Part shown: piece after piece, positions 49,475-60,650 of the stretch
Layout: every line of letters begins with the position of its first letter
How positions within the stretch are numbered: the first letter of the stretch is position 1
Assembly (NCBI GenBank): GCA_020746835.1
Contig: JAGPNK010000012.1
Coordinates: 1,426,001 to 1,490,000 of the forward strand
DNA: 64,000 bases
Source of the DNA: Stachybotrys elegans
Taxonomy: Eukaryota > Ascomycota > Sordariomycetes > Hypocreales > Stachybotryaceae
Direction of reading: 5' to 3'
The notes under the pieces: model-generated
What the model was told of the DNA's origin: nothing
The model's database searches: none
What the model saw: the letters and a program-made list of their open reading frames with translations, nothing else
Translations under genes and position numbers: made by a program

Positions 49475-49600
49475 GCCTGTGACTGCCGCTGACGAAGGTC
49501 TCGAGCCCTAGCTGTGGAAGAAGGCTGCCACTGCTACTGACAAAGGTCTCAGGTCCTAGCTGTAGAGGAATGCTGCCACTACCGCTACTGCTAGCAAAGG
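49475..49600 (+). repeat. Imperfect ~50-nt tandem repeat
   Basis: Two clear and one partial unit share GACGAAGGTCTCGAGCCCTA or GACAAAGGTCTCAGGTCCTA followed by GCTGTGGAAGAAGGCTGCCA or GCTGTAGAGGAATGCTGCCA. On the minus strand the units read SSSGS and QLGxETFVS. Confidence 0.6.
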
Positions 49601-49754
49601 TTAGGATCAGGGCTACTAGCAAGTCCACGATATTATTAGAAGGAACATTTCCAAGGGCCTCAAGCCAATCAATTACTAGCACCAAGCTCTCAACCAGCTG
49701 GCTTTTTGTGCCAAGATTTAGTTCACAATCAGGAGCTGATTAATAAAGCTCAAT

Positions 49755-49791
49755 CTAGAAGGCATCAAATACTTTGATGTAAACCTTCTAG
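49755..49791. repeat. Hairpin / inverted repeat
   Basis: CTAGAAGG and CATCAAA are mirrored by TTTGATG and CCTTCTAG around a short AT loop, with a small asymmetric bulge (TAAA). It could fold as a stem-loop in RNA or be the core of a small inverted-repeat element. Confidence 0.55.
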
Positions 49792-50379
49792 CTTCACTTA
49801 ATGAGGTTACGCATGATCACGTCTCTTTCTTGGGTGGGTATCTGTTATCGAATCCATGTAGTAGCTTCTATACAGATATGAGACCCAGGGAGAATCGTTC
49901 ATATGGCACAAAATATTCAACACCATCCTAACATATCTATATGATGATCATTCGACGACTAAGTTGGCAGCAGACCGAATCAACAACACCGACTATATAC
50001 TCAAGCCTTCGCGGGAGCATCCTTGCAGTCGTAGAGCGCCGAAAAAGGATCCTCAGATGATAACCCTCTGGTATACTCAATGGTGTTGGCAATGTCGGTT
50101 CCCAGATTCTCCCCGAACACCGACGCAACCCAAGCAAGCGTTGCCACAGGTCGAGGTCCCTGGCCGCCTCAGCATGAGAGCAGAGGCTCAATTTTTGGCC
50201 CCATTTACTTGGAAACATCGACATGCCGGCTTTGTTAGAGCTATTGATGTGCCATCTGAATCCAATACTATCCATCCCCGAGCTTACCAGTATCTTAGCC
50301 GCCTTAGTTCTTAAGACCTTCTCTGGACGTTTTTCTTATCAGCTAGCTGCTTGTTTCATCCACACGGGCACTTCTTCCG

Positions 50380-51576
50380 TCAGTTTGGCTGCAGTATCGG
50401 CCGAGCACTCATCCGGCCAAACTGGTCGCTCTTCGGGTCAAGCCAATGGCCGGGTGGAACGTCGAGGTTGAAATCCTCGGGCCTCGTATTCACCATGTTG
50501 GCCCTCTCACTCGCCACTCGAGAGCGTTCGTCAGCCTTCTCCTTTTCGCCCCGGGCGCTGTTCATTCTAGCGGTTGAAATTGTAAGCTTGCGCTGGGCTT
50601 TGTCTCGCGCTCCCATGGCTTGCTTCATGGCCTTGAGAAGTTCGGCCTTGCGACGTTTCGCCTCATCGCTTGGGCCGTCAGGTGCAGCTTCCCACGCCCG
50701 CGCCGCGGCTTCATAGTTTGCCGTAGCTGCGGACACCTTTGCACTCTCGGCCCTGACCTGTGCCCGGCACGCTTCGAGGTTGCTAGCGGCCGTTTGTGCC
50801 TGGGTTGCGCTTTTCTGCGCCCGTTCGACGATTTCCTTGACCTCGGTGACGGTCGGTTCATTCAGGTAATATCTGGGATTGGCGTCATATGGAATCTTCT
50901 TGACCTTTACAAAGCTGAGGCATGATCTGCAGAGGGGCTTCGACACGCCAATGGCCTCAATGCCCCAGGCGCCCGTGCCACCTGGGTTCTGCTGGCGCAC
51001 GTAGGCGTATATTTGCATTTCTGCGTGCCTCTCGCTGTTCTGCTCTTTGGTCTCGGGCCGTCTCTCGGGCAAGAGGAGGGTATACTTGTAGTTGACCTTG
51101 TGCTCCTTGTTGTACTGCACGCACGCCGCCCGGATCATGGCGTCGTGTCGTCCATCGTGAAGACCGAGGTTCTCGGGCGGAAGTTCGTCTTTGCCTGTTT
51201 CAATCCCTCGGGCCGTGATGCGCTTCTTCACATTGGCGGCAATCAAGACCTCGTTGCCGCGAACGCCAACGGCCACCGTCTCCATCCGCTTCTCGTTCCA
51301 GTACAGCTTCCACCATTTGTTGAGGGCCTCGTGCTCTTTCGGGTCTGGCTTGGGCAGATCCATGGCCTTTCTCTTCTCTTCGAGTGCCTTCTTGGCCTCT
51401 TTCTTAATCTCATTGCTGAGATGTTGAGGTGAGTCGTCGCCCGTGGGGCTCTCGCCTGAGTGAAGCTCCAAGAGAACGTTCCTTGTGATTGCTGCGTGGT
51501 CATGGAGCCAAAACTCCCACCCCAGTCGGTGGGATAGATCGAGTGCCACAGTGAGGGCAGAAGGTGCGACGGCCAT
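50380..51576 (-). CDS. Deaminase-fold-like protein (HAE...PxCxxC) with Ala-rich coiled coil
   Basis: Intronless ATG ORF, 398 aa. Residues 184-186 are His-Ala-Glu in SERHAEMQIYAYVRQ, and residues 214-219 are PLCRSC in IGVSKPLCRSCLSF. This is the zinc site and catalytic Glu of the cytidine-deaminase-like fold (HAE then PxCxxC, about 30 residues apart). The N-terminal 160 residues have a helical Lys/Glu-rich part (KKEAKKALEEKRKAMD) and the GLHDGRHDAMIRAAC segment. Residues about 250-355 are Ala-rich and strongly helical, probably coiled coil. The end is PPGHWLDPKSDQFGRM. Distantly similar fungal and bacterial proteins (OTT_1508-like and related deaminases) exist; the exact family, substrate (free nucleotide, DNA or RNA) and location are unknown. 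No signal peptide. It is transcribed away from the large gene at 52907. Confidence 0.65.
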   Translation of the reverse strand: MAVAPSALTVALDLSHRLGWEFWLHDHAAITRNVLLELHSGESPTGDDSPQHLSNEIKKEAKKALEEKRKAMDLPKPDPKEHEALNKWWKLYWNEKRMETVAVGVRGNEVLIAANVKKRITARGIETGKDELPPENLGLHDGRHDAMIRAACVQYNKEHKVNYKYTLLLPERRPETKEQNSERHAEMQIYAYVRQQNPGGTGAWGIEAIGVSKPLCRSCLSFVKVKKIPYDANPRYYLNEPTVTEVKEIVERAQKSATQAQTAASNLEACRAQVRAESAKVSAATANYEAAARAWEAAPDGPSDEAKRRKAELLKAMKQAMGARDKAQRKLTISTARMNSARGEKEKADERSRVASERANMVNTRPEDFNLDVPPGHWLDPKSDQFGRMSARPILQPN

Positions 51577-52906
51577 GCCGAACGTGTGAACGGGACTTTG
51601 GGGGATACTCCCGAGCCGGTGCTCTGAACAGTTGTGTGTGTAGAGGTTATAACGTGCTTGAGTAAAGACGGTATCGTGACTAAAGAAGTGTTTCCCTCAG
51701 TTTGTCGGGAGAGAATAATAGCACGAGAGTGAGAGAGAAGCTCTTGCTTGTGACTAGCTTCTTCGTGACTCGGCCTCTGCTGTCTATCTTGGCTCTCTTT
51801 AAGTTCGACTTGGCCCGTGGTGTACGATCGATGATTGACTCAACTGCCGAGTTGATGGAATCAAAGTAGATGGCGCCCCTATGGTCACAAGGTCCGTCAT
51901 TCAGCTTTCAGGTCCATTGATGAGTCCACTTGCGAGTGTAGATCTAGTCCTTTTTCAGTCCTTTCCCCTCAATTGGACAATCAAATGTCCCGCCGTTACA
52001 ATCAAAGAAAGTTCAGCCCTTTCACATGTCGCGTCGGGCGCGTATTTGACGTAAACAGAGTCATCGGGTGATATGATTGACCTCGGCTGCTCCTTTAAAG
52101 AGCGATCACTGCTAGTTTGGATAACTCAGCTTCGTCATCTACCTTTCCTACTGTGCCAATTGTGCTTGGTCGGGCAGCAAGCCTCCACACTAAAGCACGA
52201 AACCACATTCTATGCTGAAGCTGAATGTGACAGACAGCGGAAATCGCTTATTCGCAGCGCCCCCAGGCTTGAATAGGCATGTGTGATCCCTGAAATGCGA
52301 CAGTATGAGTCGCAGAGTTTCGGTATATGATGGATCCCAACCAATCCAATGCTTCTGCGCCGTCTCGTTTGAACGGCATTTCCATCAGCTCGTATGACAC
52401 GTCACCTTCAAGACATTTCTCGGCGAGCTTGGGCCCCAAGAGCCCGACAGCATCTTTTCCTGGCAGTGCATGCATAGACCCGTAGATATGTGCAGACTAT
52501 CACACCAAGGACCAATAACAACCCCGGGTGTGATTAAGGTCTGCGGGGCAACTGGTTGCCGTCAAACTCTGATCGACTGTCGCGGCAGCGGCTCGGATGC
52601 GGCCCGCCGTGGCCATGCATGAAGATCATCCGGCAGACTCTTCAGCTCACAACATAGTGAAGATCTCCACTACATTTGGGATGCTTGCGTAACTTTACAT
52701 TTACCGACGTAGCATTCAAGGTCAGTTGTGTTGACCACCCCTCTTTCATTTTGATGTCATGTCGTCAGTGAAGCGAAGAAACTGTGGAAAGTCTTCGGCT
52801 GTTTGGCTGACCAATGAGTGACGCCATCTCAGAGTATCGGTGAGCGAGACGTGATTGTGTGGCTTGAATATAATATAAAGATAGTAGCTCACGTCAGATA
52901 AGTTGC
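51577..52906. other. 1.33-kb divergent intergenic region
   Basis: Shared upstream region of the deaminase-like gene and the large nine-exon gene. An AT-rich TATA-like string (GAATATAATATAAAGATAG) lies about 30-45 bp upstream of the ATG at 52907. The small ORFs at 52073-52276 (plus) and 52475-52248 (minus) lack motifs. Confidence 0.5.
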
Positions 52907-55900
52907 ATGTCTTCTCGATTGACCCTCATACGAAACGAGCATATCTCTCGTGGCACGTCTTCAACCATGTCGCACGAGTTCATTGACGACCTCATCGCTC
53001 CTGGGCGGTCCGAGTTGACCTCGATGCCGAACCCAGGAGCGACCTTGGCCAAAGAGCTGGCAAGCTTGCCTTTGCCCTCTCTGACGAACTCGCTTGAGGC
53101 CATTCTGGCAAAGGCCGACATCACACTTCGTAGCAACATCGAAGTGGATGTACACACTCTCCCGGACGTCTCCATCGAAGAGACTCAAGCTAGACTAATT
53201 CAAAAGCTAGCAAGTCAGACGGCCCTTACAAATAAGAGCCTGATTGCCACGGAATCTCTTATGCCTGGACTTCTAGAGACATCCAACAGGCAACTCATCC
53301 AGTATGCGAGTGCGCCTGCCACGCCACCATTCAGCGGCCCTCACTACTGGATGCATACGGGACTCACAGAAGATGAGAATTTCCTTACGGTTACGGCGTC
53401 TAGCTACGCCCCAGCATCCAATGTTCCTCCCAACACCCAAGACCTATCGGCCATCCTACTTCAACAACACGCTGCCGCCATTGGTGGTGCGATTGTTCGT
53501 GACATCAAACTCATTCTTGGCGAGGGAAAGAAAGAGGACGTCAAGTTCTGTGACGTACCCGTCCTTCCCCTGCAGGTCCCCGAGACGGAGCAGGCGATGC
53601 TCTTCTCTCGCATGCCGGAACAAGAGGGCGACACTCCCGATTTCACGCTCATCCTGCCGGAGAAGTATATTGCCCCTCCTGGTTTCGAAGGCGTCGAGCT
53701 GTTCCCTGATGTGGCCATTGACGATAAGGACGGAGTAATCGCTCTGCAGAAAGACGTGACTCTTGGAATGAAGAAGTCGGAACTGCAGCTGTACACCATC
53801 GTGGGAGACATTGTCGATTTCTGGGGTATTCAAGGGCTTACTGCCAAGCTGTACAAGTACAAAGGTACTTCATCCTCATTATTTTTTGAACACGGTGCTA
53901 ACAGATGGAAAGGTATCCCTCAGGTTGATGAAGATAAGAAGCCCATCGTGGATATCTCGACAGCCGAAAGCGCTACGGAAGAGCCCGCCAGAGAGAAAGT
54001 CGTCCTCAACGCCCAGAGTCTCATGTTCCAAGGCCGACCACTGGGCACATTATTCCCATTCATCAACAGCAAGGACATTGCGAATCTTCCTATAGCGAGT
54101 CTTGAGCTGACTTACTCCGAGGAGAAGACCAAGAACCCACTCCATAAGCCTGGACTACGTCTAGAGGTGGACATTGAGCTCAAAGATAGCCTCGAATGGG
54201 CTGGTGACTCCATCAAAGCACTTTTTGGGTCTTTGGATACACCGACGATCCATCTCAGCGCTTTTCTGTCAGAGACGCGCAACTGGTCCAAGCCGCCCAC
54301 AATTGAGAAGCTCGTGCTGCAGGGCTATTTCAAAGACATGTCGCTGAACCCCTGGAACATGCTCGAGTTCAAGACCATGGGCATCGAGATCACCGCAGAA
54401 AAGAGCAGTGGCTCGTGGTACTTTGGCTTCGGCTTCATTGGCGAAGTCGATCTCATTGGTATCCCGGGAACTCGCGTACCGCGGGGTCTGAGCTACCGAT
54501 TGGCGAGAGATCCGGTGCTCTCTGGCGCGCAGGGAGAAGAGGCTGGACGAAAGTGGGATCTGCTGTTGGTAGCGGAGGACTGTAATGACCTCTTTGGTTT
54601 TGAAAACGTTGCGGTATGTCCATCACGAATATTCGGGCTGTCTAATGGCTGATGCTTGCAGATGACAAAAGCATTCCTCGAAGCGTCATTTTACGAAGGC
54701 CACTTCAACTCTTCCATCAGTCTCGACATTGGCGGTCAGATCAAGGTCGGTCAAGGCACGTTCGAAGTCGCCGGTCGGTTCACCAAGGGCTGGGCTGATT
54801 CTGTCACCTGGACATGGCTCGATGCCACCGGAGAGTCTCTTCCTCTCGCCCAAGAGGACTACTTCATCCAGGCCATCATGGGGAATATGAATTTCAGGGA
54901 CCTCAAGGATGTTTATGCGCAAATCACAGGTCAACAACCTGCCGATGCAGGCCACGATGACATGACGTTCAAGAACATGTCCATCAAGATTGCGTGCACC
55001 AAGTACACCGACTCCAAACTCGACAGGAAGTCACTAGAACTTGCTGGAGAGGTCACAGTCGGAGACGCAACCACGTACTCGGCTCGTTTGACGTTTGCAA
55101 CGGAAGGCATCGCTGTGGTTGGCGCAGTGAGCAACGTCCATATTCCTGGGACGGATGTCGTTATTGAGAAGGCTGGGCTCAGGGCTTTCTTAGCCCTCAA
55201 GACATCTTCAGTAGATTCCGCAGAAGGTGCCGTAGTCTCGAAGAAAGACCAGAAGAAAGAGACAAGAAAACGTCGGCAAAGCAGTTTTGAGATCCTGGGC
55301 GTCATCCACTTCCACGACGTCACGTTCAGGGCCGGTTTCTACACCGCCAACAATGAAGGGAAACGAGACTGGCTTGTCTTTGGCTCAGCGGAACGTATCA
55401 GGCTGAGAGAGGCTTGGCCCGACATTCCACACAACAGTTTTCTCAATCTCCAGCTCGAGAATGTCTCAGTCATTGCATCCTCCAAAGACAGAAAGAGGGG
55501 CGGGCATACAAAGACTGGAAGCAATGACATACATAGGGAATGGGATGTGCTGGATGAGATTGAAGCTCTCGACTATCCTATTGTCCAAGGTAGCATGCCT
55601 CCCAAAACTCTAACGAGGGAAACTAACACTTAGCAGGTTTCCAGATCTGTGCTACCATTGTGTCTTTCCAGCAGCTTGAACAAATGAGCAATGGTAAGAT
55701 CGATGGTCTCATGTTGTATCTGGGCTACAGTACGCAAGTCGGATTCACCGCATCTGTCAGATTACCTCCGTCCTTTAGGGTAAGTACAAGCACTCACCTA
55801 AAGTTCAAAGCTCACATGTCACAGATCGACGTCTCCAAGCAAGCCTATCTTCATCAAGTTACGACATCTATCGTAATTGATAAGACAGGGCCATACTTGG

Positions 55901-58353
55901 AGTTGAAAGCCACTTTGACGATCAACATGGAGCAGTCCGATCCCATCCACGTCACGGGCTTGATCGTGGGAAGTCTCAAAGGAGTGAATGGAGAATTGTC
56001 AGTCTAACGTTCACAACATATTACTATGAGCTAATGATACCATAGATATATGGAGCCTGACTCCAGATGGGCCAACCCTTTCAATCTCCACAAGGAACTC
56101 ATCGTCTCCAACCTGGGCATCGGCGTTGGATTCGACTACGCTACGGTCCTGGTGGTCGGGCCCACGTGAGTTCGCCACTATCACCTTCTGTATTCAACTA
56201 ATCCTCTCTTTGCAGACGTCTCTCCTTCAAAGGCCAAGTCAACATTGCTGAGTACCAAGGCAACATGGACGTCGGCGTCGACGTCACCAAAGCCGCCGCC
56301 GTCCTGCGCATCGAGCTCAACAAACTTGACGTCACCGACATCGTCAAGATTGCCGGCAAACTTGCCGAGCAAAAGGCCCTCGAGAATGCTGCCGACGGCG
56401 CCAGGGGTCTCGTCGTCTTCAGCGATCTGAAGCTGTACCTCTCCTCCGGCGCCAAATTCATGGGCGAATATTACGAGCGCGGCATTCAGATCAGGGGCAA
56501 GTTGAACTTTTTCGACAAGCTGGCCTACTTTGATGGGACGTTCACCGAAGATGGGGTGTTAATCAAGGGTGGCTTTGATGCGTTCAAGTTTGGTGGTCTG
56601 GAAGTGACCTCATTGAAGACGTACAGGGGAAAGAAGCGTGCCATACTGGAGATTGAGGTACTGAAAGACACGCAAAAGGTGCTCATCGACGGCATTCTAC
56701 GATACTATGATATCGAGCTCCAGGTTTACATCAACGCCAACCTACAGACCAGGCAGTTCGAGGCGGACATCCTCGTGAAGTTGGCTGACGTTCTTTCATT
56801 CGCCCTGAAAGCCAAGATCGAAGCCAAGGATTCTCAGGACTTGGAGAATGCCGTAGTGATCTTTGAGGCACACCTGGAACTCAAGATCCTTGAGTCTGTC
56901 ATCCAAGGGATCCTCAAGGCGCTTGAGACTCTGAAGGAGTGGGCAGACAAGAAGATTGACGAAGTCAAGGCTCAGGTTGAAGGACGTCTTGCGGTGCTCA
57001 GGATTGAGCTCGCCGAGATGGAGAAAAGTCTCATCGAGTTGAGGCAGAAATCGCATCAGGAGGTCTTGAAGAGGAGAAACCAGATCGATGAGGAGAACAA
57101 ATTGCTTCGAGAGACTAATGAGGAGATTGACAAGTACGAACAAAAAGTCAAAGAGGCCAGAGCAAACAAAAACGCAAAAGAGGAGGAGATTCGAGAATAC
57201 GAGAGACGGCGTGACGCGGCCCAGTCAAGACTGGACAAGAAGACGAGGGAGATGCGAGAAGAGTACAATCGCAGGATTCGAGAGGAGGAGGCCAACCAGG
57301 AACACTGGCGAGCAGAGAGACGGAGGCTCCAGGACAAGAGGGATGCGTCTTGGGGAGATGATTTGCGCAAGCGCGAGACTGCTGAAGCCAACTGGCGATA
57401 TTGGACTGGTAATCTTCCGCACTCATTCCCTGCCTGTCAAGTACTAATCATGTAACAGGGATCGAGAACGAGAGATATGCCTGGAAACAAACGTGCGAAT
57501 GGAACCTGGACAACTGCGATTGGTGGGACAAACCGTACTGGGTAAGTAAGTCCACAACTACAGGATTTCACTGACGTGATACTTCCAGGCCACCAAATTG
57601 GCTGAAGCCGCAGTCGGCCTGGAACAAGCACATGCCAGCAAAGCCATCGAAGCTGAGATCCTCCACGTCATTGAAGTCATCACCAACTCTGACGAATTCA
57701 AGACCGTCGAGAACGGGATCAACAACGCCATCGATGAGGCCTCCCGATTTGGACGCGCCTTGCAGGAGCTCGTGGACAAGGGTCCCATGGCCTACATTGA
57801 AGAAATGTCGCGTGACGAGAAGCGTGACTTGCAACGCCAGATTAATCTTTTACAAAGCTTAGAAAACGACAGCAGAGAACTGCAAAGTCAGCTTGCAGCC
57901 GCGGAGAGGGCGCTGAAAGAGACGAGGGGACGGCTCAGCCCGAAGCAGGAAGCAGCACGCAAGAACATTGTCGATCTCGAAGCGGCCATCAAGCTCAAGC
58001 CCTGGGAGGCCGAGTACAGGAACAAAAAGGCCGACTTTGACAGGATCAAGACGCAGGCTGATGGGCTGCTCCAGACCCTCGATGATATTAAAAAGGGCAT
58101 CTCCGTTGGGGAGGATCTTATACGGCAAGCCGTCAAGTTTTTGGAGTTTATACCGGAGATCCAGTCCATCCATGTCACGGCAAGCTCGGAGATACTCGTC
58201 AACAACGCACCATTGACGTTTGGTATCAGCGTAAAGTGGCACGGCGAGATACACATGTGCTATGTTGAGTGGTCGCCGAATCAAGATGCCCATGAGCTGT
58301 ACAGCAACGCGGCCAGGAAGATGGTGGGCTTAGCTGATATCATCAACCCATGA
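52907..58353 (+). CDS. Large uncharacterised protein, ~1687 aa, beta-rich with C-terminal coiled coils
   Basis: Nine exons: 52907-53864, 53913-54613, 54662-55589, 55637-55779, 55825-55997, 56046-56165, 56216-57408, 57459-57541, 57589-58353. The introns (45-50 nt) have good donors and acceptors and together give one frame of 1687 codons. I do not recognise the family. Residues 1-200 are helical; about 200-1200 alternate hydrophobic and polar residues as in long beta-sheets (LRLEVDIELKDSLEW, YFGFGFIGEVDLIGIPG, LEASFYEGHFNSSISLDIGG). About 1245-1400 is a highly charged coiled coil (EEIREYERRRDAAQSRLDKK). A small Trp/Cys-rich exon follows (CEWNLDNCDWWDKPYW), then a second coiled coil to about 1625 and a short beta end. 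No signal peptide or TM. The first intron and that at 55780 are multiples of three and could be retained. A second ATG at 52967 is possible. Confidence 0.75.
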
Positions 58354-58589
58354 AGTTACTTGAGCACTCATTAGAAGGACCTAGGTTAGGATTTAGTCGT
58401 TTAACTTGAACTTGTTTTCTTTTCCTGAATTGTTTGTACCATGGAGTAGGACAAAGTGTGATTCGTGATTATAATCTATTTATGGCATTTCTCAGTGTAC
58501 GGTAGGGTGATACACTCAAATGAGCGACACCACGTTCAATTACATACTTGGCGTAAAGTTGAAACTGTACTCGCTTATGTCCTGACGGC

Positions 58590-59586
58590 GCTGGCACCTA
58601 CACCTGGGCCTGCGCGTGAATGGCGTCGGGATTGGCGGATCCTTTCTGGGAGGGGGGTTGACCTTCAGCAGTCAATATGGCATGGCTGCAGATGACATTA
58701 TCAACTACGAGGTGAGATGCCGTGGTCGTGAGACACTTACATGTGTTAAAGAGCTCAAAACAGATCGTGCTCGCTAACTCTTCCATTATTAATGCTAATG
58801 CGATGCACAACCCGGACTTGTGGTGGGCTCGTACCGCTACCTGATAAACCCTTTCCCAAATTCCCTCGCTGATCGCGTGCCAAATGGTTCGTAACCAAGC
58901 TCGACTTCAAGACGGTCGACCAACTCTCAATCTGGCTCGAAGCCCGCACCTACGCCACCTCTCGACGCCGTAACAGAATATGTGCATGCTGCTGAAAAAG
59001 GCGTCGACGCCGCCATTCTTTTGGCCTCAATTCGCAATCCGGCTTCGCTGTCTTCATCGATGGAAAGCCTATTGAGCGGCCGGCGGTATACGGAGCGCTA
59101 CTAGATGTCCCGTCACAGGGGACGCTCCTCAACTCAACCATGGGGAACATGGCTGACCTTGGCAATGCCATGTCGTCAATTTCCTCTTCCAGTAAGGCTC
59201 GGTGCGTATCAACCTTTATGACGTGCCAAGCCGCACTCAGTTGCTGAATGTTGACGTAGGCGGATGATTAGTGGTGTTGCATTCAATTCGACCTTGGTAC
59301 TCTCTTTTCCTCAGAACAGAAGAACTCGCTCAGAGTCTCTGGGCATCCATGGAATTTGTCGTCTAGCCATTCACAAACTCTGCCGTGCGGCACGCTGCCA
59401 AGACGGGAGGCAGCCCAACAGGCTTCACGCCGACTCTTCAGAACCGTGAGACCTCTATTAGACTGCGTTGGTGGGTAAACTAACAGTCTTCCATCAGTCC
59501 CGACATACTCGACTACATGGCAAGAGAGCTCAGACGACACGGCCGCCCTCTCCATAATTGGTGGCTTCACCCACAATGTCGAGCGT
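58590..59586 (+). pseudogene. FAD-linked oxidoreductase (PCMH/BBE-type) pseudogene
   Basis: The frames show the family in order but broken: LRVNGVGIGGSFLGGGLTFS then QYGMAADDIINYE, an intron, VLANSSIINANAMHNPDLWW, a frame shift, TKLDFKTVDQLSIWLEA, another shift, FIDGKPIERPAVYGALLDVP, then TEELAQSLWASMEFVV, a stop, PFTNSAVRHAAKTGGSPTGF, and TTWQESSDDTAALSIIGGF. These match fungal FAD-binding oxidoreductases common in secondary-metabolite clusters. The N-terminal part with the flavin-linking region is missing. At least two frameshifts and a stop are present, so it is dead. The third dispersed repeat copy starts where homology ends. Confidence 0.8.
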
Positions 59587-59587
59587 A

Positions 59588-59690
59588 TGTGGGATTTCCC
59601 GTTCGTGTGCCCCAATGGGATACAGACCAGTGACTTCGAGGAGGCCCCCTCTGACGATAAAGACGATATCAAATCAATAGATAACAATTG
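59588..59690 (+). repeat. Dispersed ~100 bp repeat, copy C
   Basis: Contains ATGTGGGATTTCCCGTTCGT, GTGCCCCAATGGGATACAGA, TGACGATAAAGACGATATCA and TCAATAGATAACAATTGG. It matches copies A and B. It lies exactly between the end of the FAD-oxidoreductase relic and the truncated end of the cyclase relic, so it may mark an insertion or recombination joint. Confidence 0.65.
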
Positions 59691-59694
59691 GTTA

Positions 59695-60650
59695 GAAAAT
59701 TCGATTGAGAAAAGCTTGGAACAGAGTTATAAGAAGCCGCGATTGCAGATCCTCACTAAGGAGGTCCGGCAGGATCCCTCGTTCAACCAAAGCGATCAGA
59801 TCGACGAGGGTTTCGACCAAGAGAAGAGATGGGTAAAGATTGCTCAAGTTCTAGCTCGTCAGCTTCACACTGGCATAGTTTTGCAGAGGATAATACCCAT
59901 TTATCCTTGATTCTACCATCTGAGCGCCACCAGCAGTCGCACAGGAATTGCACCGCCTTGAGGATTTGGCGAGAATAATCGGCGACGTTGGGTTGGCAGA
60001 GAAGAGCCGCAAGAGAGTTGACGTTACCACTAAGGCTTGCATCACGCTCCAGGGGGTATATGCAGAAATGGCTCTCTGCCTCGAACTCCTTGATCATGGG
60101 CTCCGGGCTAGCGTTTTAGCCCAGAGCAACAAGAGAAACGATGCATTTGGCCGTGTCGTCAACATCCGCTACAAGGAGTGGCGCTGGCGTGATTCACGCG
60201 TTAGCACAGCCCACTCGCTCTGGTAAGGACGCACCGAATCCAATGACTCCTTGCCCACTCTCAAAGGCTGTTCCTAGAGTACGTTGCATCTCCTGCAACT
60301 GGATGCAGTCCAGGTCTCACGACAAAATCCTGCTCGAAATAGGGTGGAAAGAATCTATACCATACTTAGTATGGCCTTACTCATCACTTATCATTACATA
60401 CCCAGGAATACTCAAAGTACATCAAGGGCCAAGCACTCGGAACGCCACTGGTGCCCGTTCCAGGGCCCTCTGCCACGACCTGCTTCAGGTAATCTCCGAC
60501 TCATCATCCCAGCTGGTCACGTTCATCAGATATGCAGCTGTTGAAGAAGGCGATGCCATCATGGCGCCTTGGACTGTATGGGGTGCAAGCTTGTCAAAGT
60601 CAGCGAGTGCAAGGCTGTGAACTTTGTGTCTCCATAGAGGTACTCGGGAT
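59695..60650 (-). pseudogene. Class II diterpene cyclase (CPS-type) pseudogene
   Basis: Read on the minus strand, pieces of a fungal copalyl-diphosphate-synthase-like cyclase follow in order: [13 protein letters not shown], then in another frame [20 protein letters not shown] and [17 protein letters not shown], then in a third [20 protein letters not shown], an intron, TAFESGQGVIGFGASLPE, an intron, DVDDTAKCIVSLVALG, EPMIKEFEAESHF, LKAVQFLCDCWWRSDGRIKD and [24 protein letters not shown] (codons at about 60166-60146) carries the DxDD acid of protonation-initiated cyclisation. Several frameshifts and stops break the frame. The far N-terminus and the whole class I half, if it had one, are missing; homology ends at the dispersed repeat. 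Confidence 0.82.

Larger units (their letters stand above)
49382..50379. other. Intergenic stretch with small repeats, no gene
   Basis: It contains an imperfect tandem repeat (about 49475-49600) and a hairpin (49755-49791). ORFs at 49431-49685 and 49937-50275 (both minus) lack motifs; the first simply reads through the tandem repeat. I see nothing else. Confidence 0.5.

Noticed and set aside
53865..53912. 48-nt segment as coding sequence
   Set aside because: It has no stop and could be coding, but GTACTT, GCTAAC and a downstream AG with a length matching the other introns favour splicing. Kept as an uncertain intron.
52907..58353. Large protein as a member of a bacterial-type DUF6603 or toxin-complex family
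   Set aside because: Only a general impression of long beta-rich sequence; I could not point to a diagnostic motif, so I left it unassigned.
59587..59910. 107-aa plus-strand ORF starting MWDFPFVCPNGIQ
   Set aside because: Its first third is the dispersed repeat and the rest is antisense to the diterpene cyclase relic, which reads clearly on the minus strand.
60141..60620. 159-aa plus-strand ORF
   Set aside because: Antisense shadow of the cyclase pseudogene exons (TAFESGQGVIGF and neighbours on the minus strand).
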